Shown here: in pieces, positions 15,390 through 24,423 of the stretch
Layout of the letters: every line of letters begins with the position of its first letter
Position numbering within the stretch: position 1 is the stretch's first letter
Source of the DNA: Lysinibacter cavernae
Lineage (GTDB): Bacteria > Actinomycetota > Actinomycetes > Actinomycetales > Microbacteriaceae
Reading direction: 5' to 3'
Assembly: GCF_011758565.1 (NCBI RefSeq)
Contig: NZ_JAAMOX010000001.1
Coordinates: 682,001 to 746,000 of the forward strand
DNA: 64,000 nt
Program-made: the position numbers and the translations under genes
Notes under the pieces: generated by a model
Seen by the model: the letters and a program-made list of their open reading frames with translations, nothing else
The model's database searches: none
Told to the model about the DNA's origin: nothing

Positions 15390-16448
15390 CTATCCGACGT
15401 CGGGGGCGGAATCGTCATCGGAAGCGGCGCTGCGCGCATCCGCTTCCCGACGAGTCCGTGAGTGTGAGGCACCGGTCTGAGCCTGGCGAACGTTCTTGCG
15501 AAGGTATTTATCGCTCTTGTCGCGAAGACCGAGCGCTCCTGGGGTCCAGGCTTCGACGTCCTCCGCGGAGAAATCAGATTTTGAGGGACGGCGCTTGAGC
15601 TCTGGAAGCACCGTGCCGGGAGCAAGTCGTCGGGCGGTAATCAGGAATCCGGTGTGGGCAATCATGCGGTGATCAGGACGAACCGCAAGGCCTTCAACAT
15701 GCCAACCGCGCACCATGGTCTCGTTTGACTGGGGATTAGTGAACATTCCGGTCGCGCGAACGGCCTCTGCAACCCGCGAGAGCTGGGTCACTGTTGCGAC
15801 GTAACAGAGGATGACCCCGCCCGGTTTGAGTACACGTGCCGAATCCTCGATGCACTCCCACGGCGCGAGCATGTCGAGCACAACACGATCAACCGTGTGT
15901 TCTTCAAAACGAGACTCAAGCTCATCCTGCAGATCACCAACGGTGACGCTCCAGTTTTCTGGCATGTAGCCGAGGAACGTTTCGACGTTACCGCGCGCGA
16001 TTTCGGCAAATTCCTCGCGACGTTCGAAGGACGCGAGCGTGCCGGTTGGGCCAATGGCCCTGAGCAACCAGGAGGACAGTGCTCCGGACCCTACGCCGGC
16101 CTCGACGACCGTGGCGCCGGGAAAGATATCGGCCTGGGCCAAGATCTGTGCGCTATCTTTCGGGTAGATGATGGCAGCACCACGCGGCATTGACATCGCA
16201 AAGTCGCTCAGGAGCGGCCGGAGGGCAAGGTATGGCTCCCCCGTTGTGTTGCTGATGACCGAACCGTCTGGCACGCCAATGAGCGAATCGTGTTTGATGA
16301 CACCGCGGTGGCTGTGAAATTCTCCACCAACCGTCAAGGTAATCGTGTGGACCTTGTTTTTCGGACCCGTGAGCTGCACACGGTCGCCAATCTGAAACGG
16401 CCCGCTAAACGGCAGCGGCGTGTTGGCTGACTCGGTTGATTCAGTCAC
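15390..16448 (-). CDS. trmI: tRNA (adenine-58-N1)-methyltransferase
   Basis: Methylates N1 of A58 in the T-loop of tRNA using S-adenosylmethionine; works as a homotetramer in actinobacteria. 352 residues. The N-terminal beta domain is about 15-95 (GDRVQLTGPKNKVHTITL). The SAM motif is VVEAGVGSGALSSWLLRA (about 113-130), and the catalytic region DMLAPWE (about 200). The C-terminus has a basic, Ser-rich tail of about 40 residues. In mycobacteria this gene borders the pupylation/proteasome cluster; here it is followed by the FKBP lipoprotein and pafB. Confidence 0.94.
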   Translation of the reverse strand: MTESTESANTPLPFSGPFQIGDRVQLTGPKNKVHTITLTVGGEFHSHRGVIKHDSLIGVPDGSVISNTTGEPYLALRPLLSDFAMSMPRGAAIIYPKDSAQILAQADIFPGATVVEAGVGSGALSSWLLRAIGPTGTLASFERREEFAEIARGNVETFLGYMPENWSVTVGDLQDELESRFEEHTVDRVVLDMLAPWECIEDSARVLKPGGVILCYVATVTQLSRVAEAVRATGMFTNPQSNETMVRGWHVEGLAVRPDHRMIAHTGFLITARRLAPGTVLPELKRRPSKSDFSAEDVEAWTPGALGLRDKSDKYLRKNVRQAQTGASHSRTRREADARSAASDDDSAPDVG

Positions 16449-16460
16449 TGAAGCGTTCTC

Positions 16461-17168
16461 CTAGGAAGGGTTTGCGCCGCCGGGTGTGGCGGTCGAGTTG
16501 GGGCCGCGGTGTGCGGCAAAGAGCTCGGCAATGTCTGTAGCCGTCTTGCCCTCAAGGGTTGGCCAGAGCGCGTGTGAATCTGTGTTGTCGAGGCTGAGGA
16601 GATGAGGGATGCCAAGGGCGACAGCACCTGATGCCCACGCCGCGCGCAATCCATTGATCGAGTCCTCGAGCGCCACGCAGTTGGCAATGTCTACTCCAAG
16701 AGCTTCTGCCCCCATGAGGTACGGATCCGGGTGTGGCTTTGCGTTTGGTACCTCGTCGCCAACAATCAGGTGCTGAAAGGCAGGAACGGGCAGCAATGCG
16801 AGAATCTTCTCGGTCAAGACTCGGGTAGACATTGTCACCAAGGCCACCGGTATGTTGTGAGCGTGCAGGTCCTCAAGCAACGAGAGTGCACCTGGGCGCC
16901 ACGGCATACTTTCGGGAACGAGCATGTCGGAAACCGCTTGGGTTAGCGTCTCTACGATCTCGTCGGCGCCGAGCGTAATGCCGGCTCGCTGGAGCACAAC
17001 TGCGGCATCCCACAGCCCCATACCCGTCATTGCTCTGCGATCGTCGTCAGTGAGGACTGCGCCGTATTGCTCGGCGAGACGGTCCTCGGCAATATTCCAG
17101 AACGGCTCGGTATCTATGAGGGTGCCGTCCATGTCCCAGAGAACTGCGGCGGGTAAAAGTTGAGTCAC
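16461..17168 (-). CDS. HAD-superfamily hydrolase (beta-phosphoglucomutase-like phosphatase)
   Basis: Probable small-molecule phosphatase, 235 residues, cytosolic. HAD motif I is LWDMDGTLIDTEP (about residue 9), with an alpha-helical cap. Motif II Thr/Ser is in VALVTMSTR (about 108), motif III Lys in NAKPHPDPYLMG (about 144), and motif IV acidic residues in ALEDSINGL (about 170). The substrate cannot be told from sequence. The GTG start at 17168, 19 bases after the mshC stop, is preferred to a TTG inside mshC. It lies between mshC and trmI on the same strand. Confidence 0.88.
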   Translation of the reverse strand: MTQLLPAAVLWDMDGTLIDTEPFWNIAEDRLAEQYGAVLTDDDRRAMTGMGLWDAAVVLQRAGITLGADEIVETLTQAVSDMLVPESMPWRPGALSLLEDLHAHNIPVALVTMSTRVLTEKILALLPVPAFQHLIVGDEVPNAKPHPDPYLMGAEALGVDIANCVALEDSINGLRAAWASGAVALGIPHLLSLDNTDSHALWPTLEGKTATDIAELFAAHRGPNSTATPGGANPS

Positions 17169-17187
17169 AAGGAACGAGTCTACCCAG

Positions 17188-18486
17188 TTAGGCAGCGGGT
17201 GCGAGATTCGAGGTGTCGGCCAAGTCAACACCGAGGAGGGCCATGATGCTGCTGCGGACCAGCGCTACGTCATCGACTCCCCCAGCGAGAGCCTGGTGGG
17301 CGGCTGCGTCAATAGCCCCGATCGCCGACGCCGCGTCGAGGTCATTTGCCAGCGAAACGCGGATGTTGTTAAGCAGCTGACCAGCGTCAACGGCAGGTCC
17401 GTTGGCTCCCTGACCGTCAGCTGATGGCGAGAAGGCACGCATCCACAGGGCAAATCGATCGGTTGCCTCGCCAAGTCGAGCATCCGTCCACTCCCAGGCG
17501 GTGCGATAGTGGCTGGCCATGATGGCCAAGCGGATGACACTCGGATGCACTCCGGAACGGCGAAGTTTTGAAACAAAGACGAGGTTGCCACGCGATTTAC
17601 TCATCTTCTCGCCCTCGTAGGCGACGAGCGCAACGTGGTTGAATACCTTGGCAAGCGGTTGGCCGTTCAAGGCAAGCGCGTGTCCAGCGCTGAAGTCGTG
17701 ATGAGGGAAAACGAGGTCGTAGCCGCCTCCCTGCACAGAAATATTGCTGCCAAGCGCGTCAACCGCGATAACAGAACACTCAATATGCCAGCCGGGGCGG
17801 CCTCTACCAACGGGGCTATCCCATGCAGGTTCGCCAGCACGCTCCGCGCGCCACAGAAGCGGATCGATGGGATCACGCTTCCCGTCGCGGAGTGGATCTC
17901 CCCCTCGTTCGGCGCTCAACTCATCAAGTTCGGGGCGATCGTACGGAGTCGTTGACCCGACCGTCCAACCCGGGGTCAGCGTCTCGTGTGAATCGAAGTA
18001 CAGATCGCCCTGAGTCCCCTCAACGGCAACACGATAGGCGAATCCGGAATCCTCGAGCCGCTTGACCCCATCTGCGATCGCGTCAATCTGCTCCGTAACG
18101 CCGACATAGGCGTCTGGCGGAAGCATCGAAAGGGCCGCCATGTCTTCGCGGAACAGGTCGATCTGCTCTGCAGCCAGGTCTTCCCAATTCACTCCGGTCG
18201 CGTCAGCGCGCTCAAGAAGCGGGTCGTCAATGTCGGTAATGTTCTGGCCGTAACGAGTTTCGAGGCCCGCGTCCCTCCACGCACGAAGGAGTAAATCGTA
18301 GGCAAGATACGTGGCCGCGTGACCAATATGCGTTGCGTCGTAAGGCGTAATGCCGCATACGTAGAGCGTGGCAACGGCGGGTTCGTCGGTCGACGGCACG
18401 AGCCGCTGCGTTGAGGTATCAAAGATAACCGGCACGAGGCCGCTCCCAGGTAGCACTGGGACAACTGGTGCGCTCCAAGACTGCAC
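17188..18486 (-). CDS. mshC: Cysteine--1-D-myo-inosityl 2-amino-2-deoxy-alpha-D-glucopyranoside ligase
   Basis: ATP-dependent ligase that joins cysteine to GlcN-inositol, the penultimate step of mycothiol synthesis; a strong actinobacterial marker. 432 residues, usual length. It is a class I cysteinyl-tRNA synthetase relative without the anticodon domain. The zinc/cysteine-binding start is LYVCGITPYDATHIGHA (about 41-57, including HIGH); GWHIECS provides another zinc ligand (about 230). The KMSKS loop is GEKMSKSRGN (about 293). It starts ten bases after uppP. Confidence 0.95.
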   Translation of the reverse strand: MQSWSAPVVPVLPGSGLVPVIFDTSTQRLVPSTDEPAVATLYVCGITPYDATHIGHAATYLAYDLLLRAWRDAGLETRYGQNITDIDDPLLERADATGVNWEDLAAEQIDLFREDMAALSMLPPDAYVGVTEQIDAIADGVKRLEDSGFAYRVAVEGTQGDLYFDSHETLTPGWTVGSTTPYDRPELDELSAERGGDPLRDGKRDPIDPLLWRAERAGEPAWDSPVGRGRPGWHIECSVIAVDALGSNISVQGGGYDLVFPHHDFSAGHALALNGQPLAKVFNHVALVAYEGEKMSKSRGNLVFVSKLRRSGVHPSVIRLAIMASHYRTAWEWTDARLGEATDRFALWMRAFSPSADGQGANGPAVDAGQLLNNIRVSLANDLDAASAIGAIDAAAHQALAGGVDDVALVRSSIMALLGVDLADTSNLAPAA

Positions 18487-18496
18487 GGCGACTCTC

Positions 18497-19321
18497 CTAA
18501 GCGCTAATCACGCCGGTGGACAGCATCACAAGGAGCGCCCCTCCCAGCAGAATCCGGTAGACAACAAACGGCATAAAGCTTCGCTTCGAGATGTAGCGCA
18601 TCAGGAACGCGATGATGAGGATACCAACGACAAACGCTATGAGTGTTGCGACAGCGGTTTCAGCTGCCCCAAACGGGCTCGCTACGCCGTGGTCTGAGAA
18701 CAGCTTGTAGAAACCAGAGCCAAACACGGCTGGAATTGCCAACAAGAACGAATACCGGGCCGCAGACGGGCGATCGTACCCCATCAAGAGCCCCGCAGTA
18801 ATGGTGCCGCCAGAACGAGAGACGCCGGGAATAAGCGCGAGAGCCTGGGCAAAACCGTAGATAATGCCGTGCTTTGCCGTCATGTCGTTAAGAGTCAGAG
18901 TCTTCTTGCCAACGTAGTCGGCGACACCGAGGATGATGCCAAACACGATCAGCGTGCCGGCAACGATCCAGAGCGAACGCAGGGTCGTGTCGATTGCATC
19001 CTGGAACAGGACTCCGAGCACAACAATTGGAAGGCTGCCGAGGATGATCCACCAGCCCATAAGCGCATCAGGATCGCGGCGGGGCACCTTGCCAACGAGT
19101 GACTTGCACCAGTGGCCGATGATTCGCACGATGTCTTTCCAGAAGAACACCACAACGGCTGCTTCGGTACCGAGCTGCGTAATGGCAGTGAACGCCGCTC
19201 CAGGGTCTCCCCCGTTTGGAAGGAACTCACCAACGATACGAAGGTGGGCGCTTGACGAAATTGGCAAGAACTCGGTCAATCCCTGAACCAGGCCAAGGAT
19301 GATCGCCTCAAAAAAACCCAT
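18497..19321 (-). CDS. uppP: Undecaprenyl-diphosphate phosphatase
   Basis: Recycles the lipid carrier for peptidoglycan synthesis by dephosphorylating undecaprenyl pyrophosphate. The 274-residue protein is almost entirely hydrophobic, with about eight helices. The two family signatures are [16 protein letters not shown] (about 15-30) and [15 protein letters not shown] (about 165-180), which carry the catalytic Glu/Ser/His and Arg. The BacA type also confers bacitracin tolerance. It sits directly upstream of mshC. Confidence 0.96.
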   Translation of the reverse strand: MGFFEAIILGLVQGLTEFLPISSSAHLRIVGEFLPNGGDPGAAFTAITQLGTEAAVVVFFWKDIVRIIGHWCKSLVGKVPRRDPDALMGWWIILGSLPIVVLGVLFQDAIDTTLRSLWIVAGTLIVFGIILGVADYVGKKTLTLNDMTAKHGIIYGFAQALALIPGVSRSGGTITAGLLMGYDRPSAARYSFLLAIPAVFGSGFYKLFSDHGVASPFGAAETAVATLIAFVVGILIIAFLMRYISKRSFMPFVVYRILLGGALLVMLSTGVISA

Positions 19322-19385
19322 GTTGTTCCTCTATCTGTCGACCATTTGTCCAAGCACAAAGCCCGTTTTGGCCCAGCAACCTAGG

Positions 19386-20702
19386 TTAGTACGTCGACAG
19401 GAGGTCCGTGAGTACACGGTGCCCAAAATCGAGGGATGCAAGCGGCACCCGCTCGTCAACGCCGTGGAACATTCCGGGGAAATCGAGGTCTGCCGGGAGC
19501 TGTAGCGGGGCAAAGCCGTAGCCAACAATTCCCAGCTTACTCAGAGCCTTGTTGTCCGTTCCGCCGGAGAGCAGGTACGGGAGCACCTTGGCGCCGGGGT
19601 CGTGGGCTTCGAGGGAGCCAACCATGGCATCCACCAGCGGGCCCTCAAACGGGCTGTTGAGACCAACGTCGCGGTGAGAGATCGAAATTTCTATGTCGTC
19701 GCCAACAATTTCTCGGATCGTCGCAAGCACGGTTTCCTCGTCGCCGGCAAAGGCTCGCACATCCACGAGGGCCTCGGCGCTGTCAGGAATCACGTTGTGC
19801 TTATAGCCAGCCGTCAACACCGTTGGATTGGATGTGGTGCGAAGCGAGGCGTGAATAAAGCCAGACGCTGCCCCGGTGGCCAACACAATTTCTTCTGGGC
19901 CAACCTGCTGGGGGTCAACGCCAAGCAGGTTGGCAAGCTCGTCAACAAGCGTACGAGTGGTGTCGGTGAGGTGCAGCGGCCATTCGTGGCGTCCGAGCGC
20001 GGCGACTGCCTCGGCCAGACGGGTGATGGCGTTGTTGTGAATCACCCGAGATCCGTGCGCGGCAACGCCTTTGGCAGTGAGTTTGATCCAGAGGAGTGCC
20101 TTCTCTCCGGTTTGCAGGAGGTATGCGCGCTGATTATTGACGGTGATCGAGTAACCACCAACCTCGCTGATGGCTTCCGTTGCGCCGGCAAACAGGTCTG
20201 GCCTGGTATCAACAACGTGGTGTGACCCGTAGACGCCACCGTTTTCTTCGTCTGCGAAGAACGCAACAACGAGGTCTCTCGCAGGCTGGCCCGTCGCCAG
20301 AATCTCTTCGAGGCTTGTCAGGATCATGGCATCCATGTTCTTCATATCAACGGCTCCCCTGCCCCAGAGCATGCCGTCTTTGATGGTTCCTGCAAATGGG
20401 TCGACGCTCCAGTTTGCCGCGTCGGCGGGGACAACGTCGAGGTGACCGTGCACAACAAGAGCCCCCTTGTCTGAGCTGCGGCCCTTCACCCGTGCGACAA
20501 CGCTTGTGCGGCCCGGTTCCGAATCGATGAGCTCTGGTGTGAGCCCCATGGCGCGAAGATGTGCGGCAACGTATTCTGCGGACTCTGTCTCGCCGTTCGA
20601 TTTGCCGCCGCCGTAGTTGCTCGTGTCGAAACGAATGAGCTCCTGAGCGATGCGTGCGGTCTTGCTGACCTCGTTTGAAGAGAAATCTGGAAGTTGGGGC
20701 AT
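19386..20702 (-). CDS. M20-family metallopeptidase/deacylase
   Basis: Zinc-dependent hydrolase of the M20/M25/M40 family, 438 residues, cytosolic. Metal ligands are visible in order: His in VVHGHLDVVPAD (about 85), Asp in WGRGAVDMKN (about 117), Glu-Glu in ADEENGGVYGS (about 151), and His in MFHGVDERVP near the C-terminus (about 409). A dimerisation domain lies in the middle (about 200-320, with GSRVIHNNAI). It resembles ArgE/DapE/CPG2-like enzymes, but the substrate (dipeptide or acylated amino acid) is not decided by sequence. It is the first gene of the long minus-strand run toward lnt. Confidence 0.9.
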   Translation of the reverse strand: MPQLPDFSSNEVSKTARIAQELIRFDTSNYGGGKSNGETESAEYVAAHLRAMGLTPELIDSEPGRTSVVARVKGRSSDKGALVVHGHLDVVPADAANWSVDPFAGTIKDGMLWGRGAVDMKNMDAMILTSLEEILATGQPARDLVVAFFADEENGGVYGSHHVVDTRPDLFAGATEAISEVGGYSITVNNQRAYLLQTGEKALLWIKLTAKGVAAHGSRVIHNNAITRLAEAVAALGRHEWPLHLTDTTRTLVDELANLLGVDPQQVGPEEIVLATGAASGFIHASLRTTSNPTVLTAGYKHNVIPDSAEALVDVRAFAGDEETVLATIREIVGDDIEISISHRDVGLNSPFEGPLVDAMVGSLEAHDPGAKVLPYLLSGGTDNKALSKLGIVGYGFAPLQLPADLDFPGMFHGVDERVPLASLDFGHRVLTDLLSTY

Positions 20703-20857
20703 AGAAGTAGGCTATCGACAACCTTCAAAAAGATCACTTTTTCACGCGATTCCGCATCAAAATGGGGCAAAAATCGACGATCTTGCCAGAGTGGTAAAAA
20801 GTGCCTCAGAAGTCATGCTAGAGTTTTCTTCGGCCGGTCTTGTACCGAGCCAGACAT

Positions 20858-20942
20858 GCGCGGGTGGCGGAATGGTAGACGCGCTAGCTTGAGGTGCTAG
20901 TGTCCGTATTAGGACGTGAGGGTTCGAGTCCCTTCCCGCGCA
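20858..20942 (+). tRNA. tRNA-Leu (anticodon GAG)
   Basis: An 85-nt class II tRNA. The acceptor stem GCGCGGG (20858-20864) pairs with CCCGCGC (20935-20941), followed by discriminator A. The anticodon stem CTAGC/GCTAG encloses loop TTGAGGT, giving anticodon GAG (20891-20893), which reads CUC. A long variable arm (TGTCCGTATTAGGACG) and the TTCGAGTC T-loop are present. CCA is not encoded. A -10-like TAGAGT lies at 20819-20824. Confidence 0.97.
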
Positions 20943-20967
20943 CGTGTCGCTCAGAAGAGCGTTGTGT

Positions 20968-20998
20968 AAGGCCCCGGAGAAATCCGGGGCCTTTTTCG
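20968..20998 (+). terminator. Rho-independent terminator after tRNA-Leu
   Basis: AAGGCCCCGGA pairs with TCCGGGGCCTT around a short GAAA loop, and is followed by TTTTTCGTTT. Confidence 0.85.
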
Positions 20999-21025
20999 TT
21001 TAAGCCTGACCACTCTCTCCGAGTG

Positions 21026-21075
21026 TTCGGGAGTTCGTGAGGCACGCCTCTTGCTGCCCCGCACGAACTCCCGAA
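21026..21075. repeat. 14-bp perfect inverted repeat between converging transcripts
   Basis: TTCGGGAGTTCGTG (21026-21039) is perfectly complementary to CACGAACTCCCGAA (21062-21075) with a 22-base loop. It lies just past the stop of the carboxypeptidase gene. There is no T-tract, so it is either a T-less terminator or a protein-binding site. Confidence 0.6.
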
Positions 21076-21116
21076 GAGTTTCGTCATGACCCGGTTGCGA
21101 CCACGGGCTGCGGCGT

Positions 21117-22424
21117 TCAGCCAAACATGAGCGACGGATGTGTCAGACGCCACCACAGCCCTGGGTCGGTCAATTCGGTATCGGTCACGATGTCAACCGA
21201 CTGGCTACTCGCATCCGTTGGCGTTTCGGCATCCACGAACGAGACCGTCAATTGGCCAACGGCGCTGCCGGCCACGACCGGGGTCGTCTGTGTCACTGGA
21301 GAAGCGGTCCACTCTGCCGTCGCACTCCCCCAGACGCGCACAGAAACATCTTCAGCGGCCACGAGCGGCGTGAGATCCCCCCAGGGAGCCTCGAGTGTGC
21401 CGAGTTGCGTTCCGGCCTCCAGAATCGATTCCTGGTGTACCGTGCCAAGGACGCTGTCGGCAAGCACCCTCGACAGCTCCCCCCGCTCAGCGACCGAGTC
21501 GGCTCCAAGAACCACGCCGATGACCGTTGCGGTTTCTTCCCCGGCAGTACCGGTTTCATCCAACACCGGCATTTCTCTCGCAAACAGCAAACAGTATCCG
21601 GCCGCAACGGTATAACCGGTTTTGATCCCTGTGAAGCCGTCGTCGCCGATGAGCGGGTTCGTATTCTTCACTTCACCGATACTTGGAAGCTCGATCACAT
21701 CGTGAGAAACGGCATCGGCAACAACCTCGTTGGCGAGGGCGAGCTTGCCAAGCTGAATCAGGTTCTCAACCATCGCGACGTTCCCGTCCTCGAGGCCGTT
21801 GCTATCAACGATGGTCATCTCGGTCAGCCCATTGGCATCGAGCCACGCGCGTGTGGCAGATAGGTAGGAATCAATGTCCCCGTAAGCCCACAGCGCGAGC
21901 TTTTCGGCGTAGTTATTTGCTGAGGCAACGAGCATCCCAGAAATGAGCTCCCGCTCGCTCAGTGCAACCCCGATCGGAACGTCAAGCGTTGTGCCGCCTA
22001 CCGCGATAATCTGCGCGGTCGCCGCTTGATCTTGGGTCGTAAACGGAATGGTTGGCCCGGATTCGCCCGCTGACAACGGGTGTGCGTCGAGCACCATGAG
22101 TGCGGTCACAACTTTGGTGATGCTCGCTATGGTGTGCAGTCCTCCGGCGTCAGAACTCATAAACACGTCCGAGTTATCGAGCAGGCTGATCGCACCAACA
22201 GCATCCGCCGCTGGCCAGGCCGGAGACAACGCGGCGCCGATGGGGGAAGGCCCGATTGTGTTGACAACAGCCGACGCTTCGGGCAACGGAGCGGTTGCCG
22301 ACGCAACGGTGTAGCCCCCTGCTCCAAGGAGAAGTGCGGCAACCGTGATGGTCGTTGCCAGCCTTCTCCTCCGGCCGATACGTTTACGCGGGCGCACCAA
22401 GGGAGGCGAATCGTCGATCGTCAT
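21117..22424 (-). CDS. D-alanyl-D-alanine carboxypeptidase (serine-type PBP)
   Basis: Low-molecular-mass penicillin-binding protein that trims the terminal D-Ala of peptidoglycan pentapeptides. The 435-residue product has an N-terminal basic stretch and one membrane helix (about 20-45), so it is an anchored extracellular enzyme. The three catalytic motifs are in order: SITK (about 102), SANN (about 170, SxN) and KTGYT (about 264). The C-terminal domain (about 340-430) is Thr/Val-rich as in DacA/DacB relatives. It converges on the tRNA-Leu. Confidence 0.92.
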   Translation of the reverse strand: MTIDDSPPLVRPRKRIGRRRRLATTITVAALLLGAGGYTVASATAPLPEASAVVNTIGPSPIGAALSPAWPAADAVGAISLLDNSDVFMSSDAGGLHTIASITKVVTALMVLDAHPLSAGESGPTIPFTTQDQAATAQIIAVGGTTLDVPIGVALSERELISGMLVASANNYAEKLALWAYGDIDSYLSATRAWLDANGLTEMTIVDSNGLEDGNVAMVENLIQLGKLALANEVVADAVSHDVIELPSIGEVKNTNPLIGDDGFTGIKTGYTVAAGYCLLFAREMPVLDETGTAGEETATVIGVVLGADSVAERGELSRVLADSVLGTVHQESILEAGTQLGTLEAPWGDLTPLVAAEDVSVRVWGSATAEWTASPVTQTTPVVAGSAVGQLTVSFVDAETPTDASSQSVDIVTDTELTDPGLWWRLTHPSLMFG

Positions 22425-22515
22425 AGGTTCAGGCTAGTGGGGTGGGCCTGGCAGAACCCCCGGCGACGCTCCCAGATGGGGAGCAACGACCGCTTGTCAC
22501 CCCGATACGTCCGCG

Positions 22516-24351
22516 CTAGTGGGCGCCTAGTCGCTTGCGAAGCACGGCGATACGCGCTTGTAACTGCGTCACACTCGCCTGTGGCACGGCTGGGCCACCA
22601 CACATCCGTCTGAGCTCCGTGTGGATCATGCCGTGCGGTTCGCCTGAGACCTTTGCGTACATGCCGACAAGACTGTTCAGCAGCGTGCGCTGTTCTTTGA
22701 GCGTTCGGAAGAGCGGCTCAGGAGCCTGGGAAATCTCGGCCGGATGCTCCGTCTTGCCCTGTTTGACAGCCGAACGTTTCGCCTGTCGCGTTTGGCGCTG
22801 CATCAGCAGTTCCTTGACCTGGTCGGGTTCGAGGATGCCTGGGAGCCCGATAAAGTCGAGCTCCTCTTCACTGTCAATATCGGCGTAGCCACCAAATTCG
22901 CCGCCGTCGAAGAGGGCGCGGTCAAAATGTGCGTCAGATTCAAGCGCCGCAAACGAGAACTCGCGAGTGAGTTCGTCAGACGCTCGCTCTTCCTTATTGG
23001 CGGCCGCCATCATGGCGTCTTCTTCGCTCCACGCGTTGCCTTCGCCGTCATCAGCCGTTTGGCGATCGAGCGCGTGATCGCGCTCCTTCTCCATCTCTGA
23101 GGCGAGGGCCATAAGCGTTGGCACATTCGGGATGAACACGGATGCGGTCTCGCCGCGTCGACGGGACCGTACAAAGCGTCCAATCGCCTGGGCAAAGAAC
23201 AACGGTGTCGCAGAGGAGGTCGCATACACACCAACGGAGAGCCTAGGAACGTCAACGCCCTCTGACACCATCCGGACGGCGACCATCCACCTGGAGTCCC
23301 CTTCTGAGAACTTGTCGATGTTATCGCTGGCCTGTTTATCGTCAGAGAGGATGAGCGCAACGGGTTCGCCCGAAATCTTCTGCAGCATCGCCGCATAGGC
23401 TTTTGCCGTTGCGTGGTCGGTTGCGATAACCAGCCCGCCTGCATCAGGAACGCTCAGCCTGACCTCGCTCAGGCGCTTATTCGCGGCGTTGAGCACCGAG
23501 GACATCCACGAACCCTCTGGATCGAGCGCGGTTCGCCAGGCCTGCGACGTAATGTCTTTGGTGTTTCCCTCGCCAAGCCGCGCCGACATTTCGTCGCCTG
23601 TGCTTGTCTGCCAGCGCATCAGGCCCGCATAGACCATGAAGATAACCGGCCGAACGATGCCGTCCTTGAGAGCTCGACCGTAGCCATAGTTGTAATCGGT
23701 TTGAGAGACGCGGATGCCGTGCTTATCTGGTGCGTACTCAACAAATGGGATGGGCGCCGTGTCTGACCGGAACGGTGTTCCCGTCAGCGAGAGGCGTCGC
23801 TCCGCACGGTCAAATGCCTCGCGGATACCGTCGCCCCAGCTCAGCGTGTCGCCGCCATGATGGACCTCGTCGAGGATGACAAGCGTCTTCTTTTCCATCA
23901 CGAGCCGCCGATGCAGGTCTGGCTTCATGATGACCTGCGCGTAGGTGAGCGCGACGCCGTGATACGGACGGGTTATGTAGCCGTCGCTGTTCTTGAAGTA
24001 GGGATTGAGACGGATTCCGGCGCGTGAGGCCGCGTTGGCCCACTGCGTCTTGAGGTGCTCGGTCGGAGCGACGACCACGATGCGGTCAACGGTGCCGCGA
24101 CCTCGAAGCTCAGCGGCAAGCCTCAGCGCGAAGGTCGTCTTTCCGGCGCCGGGTGTCGCGGCCGCAAGGAAATCGCGTGGCTCGTTGTGAAAATAGGCGG
24201 TGAGGGCTTCCTCTTGCCAAGCACGAAGGTTCGCCGCTGTTCCCCACGGCGCACGCGCCGGAAAGGCTGGCGAAAGGTGCTCCGCGGCGTGTGTGCCGGG
24301 TGCATGCTCTGCGCCAAGTTCGGGTAATTCTTCGATAGTCACGACCTTCAA
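22516..24351 (-). CDS. DEAD/DEAH-box superfamily 2 helicase
   Basis: ATP-dependent helicase of the ERCC3/type III restriction (ResIII) type, 611 residues. Walker A is ATPGAGKTTFAL (about residue 65), motif II is VILDEVHHGGD (about 165), motif III SLTGTP (about 192), and motif VI QAIGRFVRSRRRGE (about 390). The C-terminal region (about 480-611) is charged and has no recognised domain. No methyltransferase or specificity subunit is adjacent, so a restriction role is unlikely. It is more likely a DNA repair or RNA helicase of the kind conserved in Microbacteriaceae. It is divergent from the SGNH gene. Confidence 0.85.
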   Translation of the reverse strand: MKVVTIEELPELGAEHAPGTHAAEHLSPAFPARAPWGTAANLRAWQEEALTAYFHNEPRDFLAAATPGAGKTTFALRLAAELRGRGTVDRIVVVAPTEHLKTQWANAASRAGIRLNPYFKNSDGYITRPYHGVALTYAQVIMKPDLHRRLVMEKKTLVILDEVHHGGDTLSWGDGIREAFDRAERRLSLTGTPFRSDTAPIPFVEYAPDKHGIRVSQTDYNYGYGRALKDGIVRPVIFMVYAGLMRWQTSTGDEMSARLGEGNTKDITSQAWRTALDPEGSWMSSVLNAANKRLSEVRLSVPDAGGLVIATDHATAKAYAAMLQKISGEPVALILSDDKQASDNIDKFSEGDSRWMVAVRMVSEGVDVPRLSVGVYATSSATPLFFAQAIGRFVRSRRRGETASVFIPNVPTLMALASEMEKERDHALDRQTADDGEGNAWSEEDAMMAAANKEERASDELTREFSFAALESDAHFDRALFDGGEFGGYADIDSEEELDFIGLPGILEPDQVKELLMQRQTRQAKRSAVKQGKTEHPAEISQAPEPLFRTLKEQRTLLNSLVGMYAKVSGEPHGMIHTELRRMCGGPAVPQASVTQLQARIAVLRKRLGAH

Positions 24352-24423
24352 GGATACCCGGATCGTCTGACATTCATGAACACGTCGGGTACTCTAGTAT
24401 GCGCAACGAAAGGCGTTTCTCCC

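Noticed and set aside
15353-15625. N-terminal extension of the FKBP lipoprotein to 15625
   Set aside because: The extension would overlap trmI and bury the lipoprotein signal; the ATG at 15352 gives a normal lipobox.
22516-24351. SF2 helicase as part of a restriction or defence system
   Set aside because: No methyltransferase, nuclease or specificity gene is adjacent; neighbours are housekeeping genes.
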